A DNA stretch of 64,000 nt from Arthrobacter sp. zg-Y769 (GCF_020907405.1 NZ_JAJJOE010000003.1:186001-250000), one strand, 5' to 3'. Counted from the first letter of the stretch, positions 8,953 to 18,418 are shown. Translations and numbers: made by a program. Notes: generated by a model not told the origin, from the letters alone.

Positions 8953-9663
8953 CTAGGCCGTCAGGCCGAGAAGGCTCATGCGTTTTGAATGGTTTCGGGT
9001 CAGCTGTGCCGTGAGCGCCTTGATTTCGGCGTCGACGGCCCCCTGGCCCCCGTCCTCAAGCAGCCCGCCCAGGAAAGCCCGTTCAATCAGGACCCGCTGG
9101 GCCTGGGTCAGCGCTTCGCCAACCAGCCGCCGGCCCCAGAGCGCCAGCCTCGAGGCAAGCCGGGGATCATCCGCGAGGGCTTCCCTCAGCCTGCCGAGCA
9201 GGATTTCCCCGGGCTGCTCGGTAGCCTTGAGACCCTGGAACAGGCTGTTCGTTTCCGCATCCAGCCGGGACGCCACCGCGGAGTAGAAATCATCGGAGAT
9301 GGCATCCGTGACATAGAACTTCATCAGCGATTCGTACCAGTCCGCCGGCCGGGTGCGGTCGTGGAACGCGTCCACCGAGGGTTGGAAGGGCCGCATGGCC
9401 TCTTCCGGGTCAACGCCCATGGCGCTGAGCCGGGCGCAGATCAACTCGAAATGCGCGTATTCATGCACCGCCAGGCGCCCCAGCGTGGCGCGGTCATGCA
9501 GCGTAGGGGAAAAGCGGGCATCGGACGACATCCGTTCAAACGCCGACAACTCGCCGTAAGCGATGGCCCCGAAAAGGTCCGTGAGGAACCGCTGATACGT
9601 CTCGGTGTGCTGTGAGGCCGTCCCGGAGGCGGCCGGATGATCCGAATGGTGCCCGTTAGTCAT
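8953..9663 (-). CDS. Ferritin-like fold protein
   Basis: A 236-residue helical protein with ferritin-like di-iron type motifs: YGELSAFERM in helix one and HEYAHFELICARL, an E-x2-H pattern, in helix two. It matches an actinobacterial family of ferritin-like proteins (sometimes compared with MiaE-type hydroxylases) found beside DUF3107 and DEAD-box helicase genes. The start is ATG at 9663; an upstream in-frame start at 9687 would add eight residues. It is divergent from the helicase. The reaction is unknown. Confidence 0.78.
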   Translation of the reverse strand: MTNGHHSDHPAASGTASQHTETYQRFLTDLFGAIAYGELSAFERMSSDARFSPTLHDRATLGRLAVHEYAHFELICARLSAMGVDPEEAMRPFQPSVDAFHDRTRPADWYESLMKFYVTDAISDDFYSAVASRLDAETNSLFQGLKATEQPGEILLGRLREALADDPRLASRLALWGRRLVGEALTQAQRVLIERAFLGGLLEDGGQGAVDAEIKALTAQLTRNHSKRMSLLGLTA

Positions 9664-10028
9664 ACCCGCCAGCGTACCTGCCGGCACCCCTGCGGACCGT
9701 GCCGCGGCCCTGGATGCGAGGTGTTCAGCGGCTGGCAGGTAGACTGGGAAAGTAGTAATTGGATGCCCGGTCGTCTGTCGTAAGAATTACATGTGATGTT
9801 CATATGGTGTTCATGTGAAGTCGTTGTATAGCCAGACCCGCAAACCCTACGCGATCTTGAATTTTCGGCCGCCGCCGTGGCCAATGGAGCACAGGCGGCC
9901 CGCAGTTGTTAGCCCGCGATCGGCTTCCGCTGGACGCACCGCGTGCGTGCCATCCGCTCCGGGATGGGCTGTAACAGCCACTCGTCGAGCCTGGCGCCCC
10001 CGCGCTGCCTAAACTGAACGGTATTTAA
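9664..10028 (+). promoter_or_regulatory. Long intergenic leader upstream of the DEAD-box helicase
   Basis: This 365-base gap between two divergent genes holds no convincing open frame. GGTAGACTGG near 9740 contains TAGACT, a plausible -10 element for rightward transcription. If it is used, the helicase mRNA has a 5' leader of more than 250 bases with several possible short hairpins. Long leaders are common on cold-responsive RNA helicase genes. No known riboswitch was recognised. Confidence 0.4.
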
Positions 10029-11735
10029 TTGAACACTGAATTTTCCCAGGTTGATGACAGTCGTCACCTCACTGCCGATGACAGCACCGAAGAACTGACG
10101 GTCGCGGACACCTTGGCCGTCAAGGCCCAGGCCGAGGAAATCCCCGAACTCACCTTCGCCGATTTCGGTGTCCGTGCGGACATCGTCGAGTCCCTGGCCG
10201 ACGCCGGCATCACGCACCCCTTCCCCATCCAGTCGATGACGCTGCCCGTTGCCCTCAGCGGCCACGACATCATTGGCCAGGCGAAGACGGGCACCGGCAA
10301 GACGCTCGGTTTCGGCATTCCCGCACTGCAGCGGGTGGTGGGCCCGGAGGACAAGGGCTACGCCGAACTCGCCGTCCCCGGCGCGCCGCAGGCCCTGATC
10401 GTGGTGCCGACCCGTGAACTGGCCGTCCAGGTGGCGGGCGACCTCACCACCGCTGCCCGCCGGCGCGGCGCCCGCATCGTCACCATTTACGGCGGCCGTG
10501 CCTACGAACCGCAGACGGAGGCCCTGGCCGCCGGCGTCGAAATCGTGGTCGGTACCCCGGGCCGCCTGATCGACCTCTACAACAAGAAGCACCTCTCGCT
10601 GAAGAACGTGCGGCTTGTCGTCCTCGACGAGGCCGACGAAATGCTGGACCTCGGTTTCCTGCCCGACGTCGAAACCCTGATGGCTGCCACGCCCGCCGTC
10701 CGCCAGACCCTGCTGTTCTCGGCCACCATGCCCGGCGCCGTCGTTTCCATGGCCCGCCGCTACATGACCAAGCCCACCCACATCCGCGCGGCTGATCCCG
10801 ACGATGAAGGCCTGACGAAGAAGGACATCCGCCAGGTGGTCTACCGGGCGCACAACCTGGACAAGAGCGAAGTGGTGGCCCGCATCCTGCAGTCCCGCGG
10901 CCGCGGCCGCACCATCATCTTCACCAAGACCAAGCGCACCGCCGCCAAGCTGTCCGAGGAACTCGTGGACCGCGGTTTCGCCGTGGCCGCGATGCACGGC
11001 GACCTGGGCCAGGGTGCCCGCGAGCAGGCCATGCGCGCCTTCCGCAATGAAAAGGTGGATGTGCTGGTAGCCACCGACGTCGCCGCACGCGGCATCGACG
11101 TCGACGACGTCACCCACGTGATCAACTACCAGTGCCCCGAAGACGAGAAGACCTACCTGCACCGCGTCGGCCGTACCGGCCGCGCCGGACACAAGGGCAC
11201 CGCAGTCACCTTCGTGGACTGGGACGATGTTCCCCGCTGGGGCCTGATCAACAAGGCCCTGGGCCTGGACCAGGCGGAGCCGGTGGAAACCTACTCCTCT
11301 TCCCCGCACCTGTACACCGACCTGGACATCCCCGAAGGCACCAAGGGACGCCTGCCCCGCAACAAGCGCACCCATGCGGGCATTGATGCAGAAAAGATCG
11401 AGGACCTCGGCGAGACCGGCAAGTCCGGCGGACGCAGCACCTCTTCGTCCTCCCGCGAGGGCGGCCGCTCCGGCCGGGGAACCGGCTCGCGCAGCGGCTC
11501 CGACAACGCCCGCAGCGGTTCACGCGACGGATCCCGGCGCAGCAGCACCCGTTCCGGCGAGGCCCGGACCGGTGAACGGCGAACCGCGGACGCGCGGACC
11601 GCGGAGTCCCGCCCGGCCGAGACCCCTGCCGCAGCGCCGGCCGTGGACGGTGCGGCTTCGGACCGGCCGCGCCGCAGCCGGACCCGCCGCCGCAACGGCG
11701 AGGTTGTCCCCAAGACCAGCCCGGCCGCCGAATAG
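10029..11735 (+). CDS. DEAD-box ATP-dependent RNA helicase
   Basis: A 568-residue RNA helicase for ribosome assembly, mRNA decay or cold adaptation. The motifs are in order: Q motif (FPIQSMTLPVAL), AKTGTGKT, PTRELAVQ, GTPGRLID, VLDEADEMLD, SATMPG, TDVAARGIDVDDV and HRVGRTGRAG. The last 150 residues form a basic Arg/Ser/Gly-rich disordered tail, probably for RNA binding. TTG at 10029 comes straight after an in-frame stop and is the only start upstream of the Q motif region, with no clear ribosome site. The DNA methyltransferase gene follows after 18 bases. Confidence 0.93.
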   Translation: MNTEFSQVDDSRHLTADDSTEELTVADTLAVKAQAEEIPELTFADFGVRADIVESLADAGITHPFPIQSMTLPVALSGHDIIGQAKTGTGKTLGFGIPALQRVVGPEDKGYAELAVPGAPQALIVVPTRELAVQVAGDLTTAARRRGARIVTIYGGRAYEPQTEALAAGVEIVVGTPGRLIDLYNKKHLSLKNVRLVVLDEADEMLDLGFLPDVETLMAATPAVRQTLLFSATMPGAVVSMARRYMTKPTHIRAADPDDEGLTKKDIRQVVYRAHNLDKSEVVARILQSRGRGRTIIFTKTKRTAAKLSEELVDRGFAVAAMHGDLGQGAREQAMRAFRNEKVDVLVATDVAARGIDVDDVTHVINYQCPEDEKTYLHRVGRTGRAGHKGTAVTFVDWDDVPRWGLINKALGLDQAEPVETYSSSPHLYTDLDIPEGTKGRLPRNKRTHAGIDAEKIEDLGETGKSGGRSTSSSSREGGRSGRGTGSRSGSDNARSGSRDGSRRSSTRSGEARTGERRTADARTAESRPAETPAAAPAVDGAASDRPRRSRTRRRNGEVVPKTSPAAE

Positions 11736-11753
11736 CGGCGACGTAGGCCGGCC

Positions 11754-12650
11754 ATGAGCACCCCTTTGTGGACGCCGGACGGCGGGTCGCTGGTGGTACA
11801 CGCGGATAACGCGGAGTTCCTCCCGACCCTGCCGGACGGCTCCTTCACCATGATTTACGTGGATCCGCCCTTCAACACGGGCAGGTCCCAGCGCCGGCAG
11901 CAGACCACCATGGTCCGCAGCGCCGACGGCAGCGGCGACCGGATCGGGTTCAAGGGCCGCAGCTACAGCACGGTCAAGGGTCTGCTCTCAAGTTACGACG
12001 ACGCCTTCGAGGATTACTGGGCGTTCCTGGAACCCCGGCTGGCGCAGGCCTGGCGGCTGCTGGCCGACGACGGCACCCTGTACGTGCACCTGGATTACCG
12101 CGAGGTGCACTACGCGAAAGTCATGCTGGACGCGTTGTTCGGCAGGGACTGCTTCCTGAACGAAATTATCTGGGCCTACGACTACGGCGGACGGGCGAAA
12201 AACCGGTGGCCGGCCAAGCACGACAACATTCTGGTCTATGTAAAGAACCCCGACGCGTACCACTTCGACAACGCCGAGGTGGACCGTGAACCGTACATGG
12301 CCCCGGGCCTGGTGACGCCCGAAAAGGTGGCGCTGGGCAAGCTGCCCACCGATGTCTGGTGGCACACCATCGTGTCCCCCACCGGCCGGGAGAAGACCGG
12401 CTATCCCACGCAGAAACCCGAAGGCCTGCTCCGGCGTGCCGTCGCGGCCAGCAGCCGCGAGGGCGACTGGGTCCTGGACTTCTTTGCCGGATCCGGCACA
12501 CTGGGCGCCGTTGCAGCCAAGCTGGGCCGGAAATTCGTCTGCGTGGATGCCAATCCCCAGGCCATCGAGGTTATGTCCCGGCGGCTCGGTTCCGCGGCAA
12601 CGGTGCTCTCCGCCGAAACAGGATCACCGCTTCCCGCCGCCGGCGCCTAG
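11754..12650 (+). CDS. Orphan site-specific DNA methyltransferase (beta class)
   Basis: A 298-residue amino-methyltransferase acting on adenine N6 or cytosine N4. The catalytic motif IV DPPFNTG is near residue 37 and the S-adenosylmethionine motif FFAGSGTLG is near residue 245. The order IV, target region, I marks the beta class. GYPTQKPEGLLRRAV is also typical. No restriction enzyme gene is nearby, so this is a solitary methylase, possibly regulatory. It is 18 bases behind the helicase and probably in the same transcript. The recognition sequence is unknown. Confidence 0.88.
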   Translation: MSTPLWTPDGGSLVVHADNAEFLPTLPDGSFTMIYVDPPFNTGRSQRRQQTTMVRSADGSGDRIGFKGRSYSTVKGLLSSYDDAFEDYWAFLEPRLAQAWRLLADDGTLYVHLDYREVHYAKVMLDALFGRDCFLNEIIWAYDYGGRAKNRWPAKHDNILVYVKNPDAYHFDNAEVDREPYMAPGLVTPEKVALGKLPTDVWWHTIVSPTGREKTGYPTQKPEGLLRRAVAASSREGDWVLDFFAGSGTLGAVAAKLGRKFVCVDANPQAIEVMSRRLGSAATVLSAETGSPLPAAGA

Positions 12651-12717
12651 GGTCCGCGCCGCGCCGTCGTCACCCTGCCCGCGAGGCAGGCCTGCGCCGG
12701 CGGGGTGCCTGCGCCGC

Positions 12718-13575
12718 CTAATGCGGCAACGGACCGACGACGGCGGTGCCGGTTCCCAGCTCGGCTATCCGTACCAGCACGGCCGGGTCTGTGGTGAACT
12801 CGCCCAGCAGGTTCGGTTTCCCCGTGCCGTGGTAGTCGCTGGAGCCGGTGACCAGCAGGTCATTGTCCTTCGCCAGCCTGCGCAGCCATTCCCTGCCCGG
12901 CCCGGGGTTGTCCCGGTGGTCGGCTTCCACCCCCAGCAGGCCGGCACCGATCATTTCGGCGAAGGTCTCCTCCCCCACCACCCGTCCCCGCGAGGAGGCC
13001 ACGGGGTGTGCGAAGACCGGTACTCCTCCGGCCTCCCGGATAAGCCCGGCTGCGCGTGCCGGATCAGGAGCGTAGTGCGCCACGAAGTACGGTGACCGGG
13101 CGGTCAGGATGCCGCTGAACGCCGCCGAGCGGTTCGGGACCACTCCCGCAGCCACCAGGGCATCGGCGATGTGGGGCCGCCCGATGGTTGCGCCCGGCGC
13201 CACCTGTTCCTGGACCGAATCCCAGTCGATGGGGAAATCCTCCGCGAGCCGCTGCACCATCAGTTCTGCCCGGGTGACGCGGGCTGCCCTCGACCGGGCT
13301 ATTTCCTCCAGGAGTCCCGGATGCGTCGGATCGTGCAGATAGGACAGCACATGGACGCTGATCCCCTCGCTGCTGCGGCAGGAAACCTCCATGCCGGGAA
13401 CAAACGTGATGCCGCGCGCCCGGGCGGCAGCAGCGGCGCCGGCCCAGCCCGCCGTCGTATCGTGGTCGGTCAGCGCAACGGCATCCAGCCCGGCCGCCGC
13501 AGCGGAGGCGATGACATCGGCCGGCTGCTCGGTACCGTCGGATACGCAGGAGTGGGTGTGCAGGTCAATTCTCAC
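12718..13575 (-). CDS. PHP-domain phosphoesterase
   Basis: A 285-residue PHP-family metal hydrolase. The metal ligands are visible in RIDLHTHSCVSDG, ALTDHDTT, GMEVSC, FAHPVAS and GSSDYHG. Close family members are 3',5'-nucleotide bisphosphate phosphatases or RNase AM-like exonucleases that trim RNA 5' ends. The substrate here is not proven. The ATG at 13575 sits in a short divergent region facing pepP. The gap of 67 bases after the methyltransferase stop separates convergent genes. Confidence 0.85.
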   Translation of the reverse strand: MRIDLHTHSCVSDGTEQPADVIASAAAAGLDAVALTDHDTTAGWAGAAAAARARGITFVPGMEVSCRSSEGISVHVLSYLHDPTHPGLLEEIARSRAARVTRAELMVQRLAEDFPIDWDSVQEQVAPGATIGRPHIADALVAAGVVPNRSAAFSGILTARSPYFVAHYAPDPARAAGLIREAGGVPVFAHPVASSRGRVVGEETFAEMIGAGLLGVEADHRDNPGPGREWLRRLAKDNDLLVTGSSDYHGTGKPNLLGEFTTDPAVLVRIAELGTGTAVVGPLPH

Positions 13576-13684
13576 GCTTTCAATCTACGCCCCCGGACAC
13601 TGTGCCCCGTTCCCCGCCGTCCCCCGGGGAAAATCCGCGTACCGCGGGGTGTTTTGCCCCTCCGGGCGGCAGTGAGACGATGGA

Positions 13685-15271
13685 GTGGTGACTACTGAAG
13701 CGAATTCGACGACATCCCTGCCCGAGCCCTCCGAAGGCCAGCCGCTCGAAGACCGGGTCAACAACCGGTCCCAGCGGCCCTCCTCGGAAGCCTTCAAGAA
13801 GTTCATGTCTTCCGGCTGGGCCTCGGAATCCGGCGGGCTGCCCGAGCCCGACGCCGTGGCGCCGTTCGCGGCCCGCCGCCGCCGCGCCCTCTCCGAGCGC
13901 TTCCCTGGCGAGCGGCTGGTCATCCCGGCCGGCCCGCTGAAGGTCCGCTCCAATGACACCGATTACCGCTTCCGCGCGCACTCCGGGTTTGCCCACATGA
14001 CCGGCCTCGGCGTGGACCGCGAGCCCGATGCCGTGTTGGTGATGGAACCCACCGAACCGGGTGCAGGCGACGACGGCGGCAACCACACCGCCGTGCTCTA
14101 CTTCCGTCCGCTTGCCGGTACGGACAGCGACGAGTTTTACTCGAACGCCCGCTACGGCTCCTTCTGGATCGGTGACCGGCTCGGGCTGGAGGAAATCAGC
14201 GCGCTGATCGGCCTGCCCACCCGGCACCTCAACGAAGCCGAGACCGCCATCACCAACAACGTCGGGGATCCGCAGTTCGGCGGTATCTCCGTCCGCCTGC
14301 TGCGCAGCGTCGACGAAATGGTTGATGCCCTGGTGGACACCGTCCGCTACAACACTGCCCTGGACCCGGAAAACGCGGACCTCAGCGCATTGGATGCCCT
14401 CGACGGCGAACTGACCGAAGCCCTGTCCGAACTCCGCCTCGTCAAGGACGAATGGGAGATCGAGCAGATGAAGGCGGCAGTCGCCGCCACGGTCAACGGC
14501 TTCACCGAAGTGGTCAAGGCACTCCCCCGGGCCATCTCCCACCCCCGCGGCGAACGCGTCGTCGAAGGCGCCTTCTTTGCCCGGGCACGGGAAGAAGGCA
14601 ATGACCTGGGCTACGACACCATTGCCGCCTCCGGCAACAACGCCACCGTCCTGCACTGGATCCGCAACAACGGTGCGGTGCACGCCGGCGACCTGCTGCT
14701 GCTCGACGGCGGCGTGGAGGCCGAGAGCCTCTACACTGCCGACATCACCCGCACCCTGCCCGTCAACGGCACGTACACCGAGGTCCAGCGCCGGGTCTAC
14801 CAGGCCGTGCTCGACGCCGCCGACGCCGGTTTCGAAGCAGCCAAGCCGGGTGCCAGGTTCCGCGACGTGCACGCCGCCTCCGTGAAGGTCCTGGCCGAAC
14901 GGCTGGATGCCTGGGGCCTGCTGCCCGTCGCGCTCGAGGAAGCACTCTCACCCGAAGGCCAGCAGCACCGCCGGTGGATGCCGCACGGCGTCAGCCACCA
15001 CCTGGGCATGGACGTGCATGACTGCGCCCAGGCCCGTGCCGAGCTGTACCTGGACGGAACCATCACCGAGGGCATGGTCTTCACCATCGAACCCGGCCTC
15101 TACTTCAAGGACACCGACCTCTCGGTGCCCGAGGAGTACCGCGGCATCGGCGTGCGGCTGGAAGACGACGTCCTTATCACCGCCGACGGGCCCGTCAACC
15201 TCAGCGATGCCCTGCCGCGCAACCCGGGCGACGTCGAGGACTGGATGGCCGGCATCTACGCCGCGGAGTAA
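13685..15271 (+). CDS. pepP: Xaa-Pro aminopeptidase (M24 family)
   Basis: A 528-residue aminopeptidase P that removes N-terminal residues next to proline. The first 230 residues form the creatinase-type N-terminal domain. The M24 metal ligands are visible in LLLLDGGVEAESLYTADITR (two Asp), HGVSHHLGMDVHD (His), FTIEPGLYF (Glu) and GVRLEDDVLIT (Glu). The start is one of two adjacent GTG codons at 13685 and 13688. A perfect 20-bp-arm hairpin follows the stop. Confidence 0.93.
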   Translation: MVTTEANSTTSLPEPSEGQPLEDRVNNRSQRPSSEAFKKFMSSGWASESGGLPEPDAVAPFAARRRRALSERFPGERLVIPAGPLKVRSNDTDYRFRAHSGFAHMTGLGVDREPDAVLVMEPTEPGAGDDGGNHTAVLYFRPLAGTDSDEFYSNARYGSFWIGDRLGLEEISALIGLPTRHLNEAETAITNNVGDPQFGGISVRLLRSVDEMVDALVDTVRYNTALDPENADLSALDALDGELTEALSELRLVKDEWEIEQMKAAVAATVNGFTEVVKALPRAISHPRGERVVEGAFFARAREEGNDLGYDTIAASGNNATVLHWIRNNGAVHAGDLLLLDGGVEAESLYTADITRTLPVNGTYTEVQRRVYQAVLDAADAGFEAAKPGARFRDVHAASVKVLAERLDAWGLLPVALEEALSPEGQQHRRWMPHGVSHHLGMDVHDCAQARAELYLDGTITEGMVFTIEPGLYFKDTDLSVPEEYRGIGVRLEDDVLITADGPVNLSDALPRNPGDVEDWMAGIYAAE

Positions 15272-15289
15272 CCTCTTAGTTTCCGGTTT

Positions 15290-15333
15290 AGGCAAAAGGT
15301 CCGCATCCTCCACAGGATGCGGACCTTTTGCCT
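15290..15333 (+). terminator. Perfect 20-bp-arm hairpin after pepP
   Basis: Arm 15290-15309 is exactly complementary to 15314-15333 around a CCAC loop. The right arm ends CCTTTTGCCT, so the T-run lies inside the stem. It probably terminates pepP transcripts. Confidence 0.8.
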
Positions 15334-15378
15334 ACCGGGAGGGAGCGCCCCTCCGCCGGACGGTGCGGACGGGCGGGG

Positions 15379-15456
15379 CCGGATCCCTGCGGTTTGCCCG
15401 GATCCCCGCAGTTTGTCCGGATCCCCGCTCCGCGCAGCGCAGGGAACCGGACAAAC
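15379..15456. repeat. Three 19-bp direct repeats plus inverted partner
   Basis: CCGGATCCCTGCGGTTTGC at 15379 is repeated with small changes at 15398 and partly at 15417. GTTTGTCCGG at 15411-15420 has an inverted partner at 15447-15456. The block lies between the pepP terminator and the terminator of the stress-protein gene. No function is known. Confidence 0.7.
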
Positions 15457-15493
15457 CGAGGGGCTTTGCCCGATCCGAAGCGAATGCACGAAA

Positions 15494-15525
15494 AAGGCCC
15501 GCACCCCCTTGGGGGTGCGGGCCTT
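15494..15525 (-). terminator. Terminator of the YflT-like gene
   Basis: Arms of 15 bp (15494-15508 and 15511-15525) pair perfectly around two bases. Read leftwards the right arm is followed by TTTTT, so it terminates the gene ending at 15545. Confidence 0.85.
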
Positions 15526-15544
15526 CTGCGATGGGCCGGGAGCC

Positions 15545-16429
15545 TTACTGGCGGGGCTGCTCCGGCTGGCCTGAACCCTGCGGAGCACCCGGATCCTGCT
15601 CCGGCGCGGCCGGCCGGGCAGAATCAGGCTGCGGCGCAACCGGCGCATCCGCGGCAGGCTCCGCAGGCCGGCGGACACCGTACTGCGGGCGGCCGTCCGG
15701 AAGGTCGGGGAACTGGCCGCGCGGCGTCGCGGGCTTGGAGCCGGAGTCAGCTCCGGCAGGTGCCTGCCGGCCGGCGTTGCCCGGAGCCTGTGCAGCGGCG
15801 GGATCGGAGTCCGGGGAGGGGTTTCCGTACGGGTTGGCCCAGCCGGAAGGGCGTTCCGGCGCCTGCTGGCCGCCCGCCGGCGGACGCAGTGCCTCGTGGC
15901 GGGGAGCAGACGTAGGGGCCTGCGGGTGTCCTGCCTGGCCGACCATGGGCAGCCGGTGCAGCAGCTGCCGGGCGTCATTGGCTGCTTCGGACGCCACAAT
16001 CACGTCGTAGCTGGTTGCAATGACCTGGCTTGTGGAGGTGAAGTCCCTTCGCCCCCGCTGCAGGGCGTAGGCCAGGACCCCGAAGAGCACCCAGAACACG
16101 GCGCCCAGGGCCATGGAGGGAAGCAGGGAAATAGCGGCGGCGCTGCCTCCGAAGAGCATCAGGGCAAGGCCGACAAACAGTCCGAACCAGGCACCCGTGG
16201 CTGCACTGGAGAACGCCACCCGCGGGTAGGTCAGGCGGCCGGTCACCCGTTCGACGGACTTGAGCTCGTTCCCGATAATCGAGACCAGCTGGACCGGGAA
16301 CTTGTTGTCGGCAAGGTAGTCCACGGCTTTCTGGGCGTCGAGGTAGGCCGTGTACCGGCCCACCGTTTCTCCCTGGGGCAGGCTGCGGCCCGCGTCACGC
16401 GGAGGGGCGGCACCAAATAGGTTCGACAT
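15545..16429 (-). CDS. General-stress (YflT-like) membrane protein with Pro-rich tail
   Basis: A 294-residue protein. Residues 20-60 (GRYTAYLDAQKAVDYLAD onward) resemble the YflT/general stress domain. Two membrane segments follow (about 75-97 and 100-122). After residue 160 comes a long Pro/Ala/Gln/Gly-rich, probably cytoplasmic and disordered tail. ATG at 16429 gives MSNLFGAAPP; an upstream ATG at 16447 would add six residues. It is divergent from the MgtE-N/CBS gene. The molecular function is unknown. Confidence 0.75.
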   Translation of the reverse strand: MSNLFGAAPPRDAGRSLPQGETVGRYTAYLDAQKAVDYLADNKFPVQLVSIIGNELKSVERVTGRLTYPRVAFSSAATGAWFGLFVGLALMLFGGSAAAISLLPSMALGAVFWVLFGVLAYALQRGRRDFTSTSQVIATSYDVIVASEAANDARQLLHRLPMVGQAGHPQAPTSAPRHEALRPPAGGQQAPERPSGWANPYGNPSPDSDPAAAQAPGNAGRQAPAGADSGSKPATPRGQFPDLPDGRPQYGVRRPAEPAADAPVAPQPDSARPAAPEQDPGAPQGSGQPEQPRQ

Positions 16430-16547
16430 TGCTCCATTCTCGCGCATGCCCGCCGAAAGCGGTGAACGTATCGCTGGCAGTGAACGGACTGACCTCCGCG
16501 TACTCCTTAATACGGCGTTAGCGGCGGGCACAAAGTAGCCTAAGAAC

Positions 16548-17834
16548 GTGAGCACAAATCCTACCCGTGTCTTTATTGCGCGCCTGCTCGGCCTTGATGT
16601 CTTCGACCCGCTGGGCGACCGTCTTGGTCGGCTGCGCGATGCGGTCGTGCTTGACCGCGGTCCGGGCCTCCCGCCCCAGGCCGTGGGCATTGTGGTGGAG
16701 GTTCCCGGCAAGAAGCGGGTTTTCGTCCCCCTCACCCGAATCACCTCCATGGACCCCGGGCAGATCATCTGCACCGGCCTCGTCAACCTGCGCCGCTTCG
16801 AACAGCGCGGCGCCGAAATGCTGGTGGTCGCGGAACTCTTCGACCGCCGGGTACAGCTGCGCGACGGCAGCGGCGAAGCGACGATTGAAGACATTGCCAT
16901 TGAGCAGAACCGCGCCGGGGACTGGTACGTTTCCAACCTCTTCGTCCGCCGGGGCGGCGCTGCCTCCCGCCTGCGTTCCCTGCGCCGGCGGGGCGAACAG
17001 ATCATCCTGGACTGGAAGGACATTGCGCACTGGGACGCCACGGGCCCGCAGGCCGCCACGTCCTTCGTCGCCCAGAATGACGACCTCAAGGCCGCGGACT
17101 TCGCCGACGCGCTGCACGAGATGAGCGGCAAGCGCCGGATCGAAGTGGCCAGCGAACTGCAGGACGAACGCCTGGCGGACGTCCTGCAGGAACTGCCCGA
17201 CGACGACCAGGTCCAGATCCTGCAGTCCCTGGACGTGGAACGCGCCGCCGACGTGCTGGAGGAAATGGACCCCGACGACGCCGCGGACCTCCTCAACGAA
17301 CTGCCCGAGGAGCAGAAGGAAGAGCTCCTGGCCCTGATGGAGCCTGAGGACGCCCGGGACGTCCGGCGCCTGCTGAACTACGAGGAAGACACCGCCGGGT
17401 CGCTGATGACCCCCGTGCCGGTCATCCTGCCGCCCGAGGCCGCTGTGGCCGAGGCACTGGCACATGTGCGCCGGGAAGAGCTCACCCCGGCCCTGGCCTC
17501 CTCCATCTATGTCTGCCGGCCGCCGCTGGAGACGCCCACGGGCAAATACCTCGGCGTGGTGCACATCCAGCAGCTGCTGCGCTCGGCACCGCCTGAGGCA
17601 CTGGGCAACATCCTGGACACGGACCTGGAACCGGTCCGGGACCACGCCACCATCAGCGAAGTATCGAGGATGCTGGCCACCTACAACTTGAACTCGCTGC
17701 CGGTTGTCAACGACGCCGGACGCCTGGTGGGTGCGGTAACAGTGGACGACGTACTGGACCACCTGTTGCCGGACGACTGGCGCGTCTCCGACGAAACCGG
17801 CCCCCTACCGCAGCAGGGAAGGACAAATGGCTGA
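16548..17834 (+). CDS. MgtE N-domain/CBS protein without transporter domain
   Basis: A 428-residue cytoplasmic protein. The N-terminal 150 residues look like a PRC-barrel-type region (VFDPLGDRLGRLRDAVV). Next come a MgtE intracellular N domain made of acidic helical repeats (ELQDERLADVLQELPDDD) and two CBS domains (SLMTPVPVI near 285 and TYNLNSLPVVNDAGRLVG near 385). The membrane part of the MgtE magnesium channel is missing, so it may be a magnesium or nucleotide sensor. The GTG start is at 16548; the stop overlaps the DUF1003 start by eight bases. A homologue lies near sigE in mycobacteria. Confidence 0.87.
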   Translation: MSTNPTRVFIARLLGLDVFDPLGDRLGRLRDAVVLDRGPGLPPQAVGIVVEVPGKKRVFVPLTRITSMDPGQIICTGLVNLRRFEQRGAEMLVVAELFDRRVQLRDGSGEATIEDIAIEQNRAGDWYVSNLFVRRGGAASRLRSLRRRGEQIILDWKDIAHWDATGPQAATSFVAQNDDLKAADFADALHEMSGKRRIEVASELQDERLADVLQELPDDDQVQILQSLDVERAADVLEEMDPDDAADLLNELPEEQKEELLALMEPEDARDVRRLLNYEEDTAGSLMTPVPVILPPEAAVAEALAHVRREELTPALASSIYVCRPPLETPTGKYLGVVHIQQLLRSAPPEALGNILDTDLEPVRDHATISEVSRMLATYNLNSLPVVNDAGRLVGAVTVDDVLDHLLPDDWRVSDETGPLPQQGRTNG

Positions 17835-18414
17835 AAAAATCAAGTCAACAACCACCGGCCTCGACACTCCCCGCTCTGCACGGACCCGATGGCTGCCGCG
17901 GCTCTCCCCGAACCCGGACGCATTCGGCCATGCCACGGAGAACTTCGCCCGGTTTATGGGCACCCCGCAGTTCCTGGTCTATATGACGGTCTTCTGCCTC
18001 GTGTGGCTTGCCTGGAATACCTGGGGACCGGAGTCCGCCCGCTTTGACAGTGCCGCCCTGGGCTTCACCGTCCTGACGCTTATGCTCTCGCTGCAGGCCT
18101 CCTATGCCGCTCCCCTGCTGCTGCTGGCGCAGAACCGGCAGGATGACCGGGACCGCGTCTCCGTCCGCCAGGACCGCGAACGCGCCGAACGCAACCTCAT
18201 GGACACCGAATACCTCACCCGGGAAATCGCCGAACTGCGGATCGCTCTCCGTGAGGTTGCCACCCGCGACTATGTCCGGTCCGAAATCCGCGGCCTGCTG
18301 GAGGAACTCCTCGAAGCCAATGACGGCGAGGACGGCGGGACGCGGCGCCGCCGCCGCAGCCCCGAGGGAACCGACAGCATGCCGAAACTGAATCCCGGCG
18401 GGAGGGAACGCTAG
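17827..18414 (+). CDS. DUF1003 membrane protein
   Basis: A 195-residue protein with two membrane segments (about residues 50-67 and 79-98, ending LLLAQNRQDDRDR) followed by a charged coiled-coil-like region and a basic C terminus, as in DUF1003. The ATG at 17827 lies inside the end of the preceding gene (ATGGCTGA overlap), so translation is coupled. The partnership with the MgtE-N/CBS protein is conserved, suggesting a complex at the membrane. The function is unknown. Confidence 0.85.
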   Translation: MAEKIKSTTTGLDTPRSARTRWLPRLSPNPDAFGHATENFARFMGTPQFLVYMTVFCLVWLAWNTWGPESARFDSAALGFTVLTLMLSLQASYAAPLLLLAQNRQDDRDRVSVRQDRERAERNLMDTEYLTREIAELRIALREVATRDYVRSEIRGLLEELLEANDGEDGGTRRRRRSPEGTDSMPKLNPGGRER

Positions 18415-18418
18415 AGCC

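Noticed and set aside
9664-10028. Riboswitch upstream of the DEAD-box helicase
   Set aside because: A long leader is likely, but no conserved riboswitch core could be recognised by eye.
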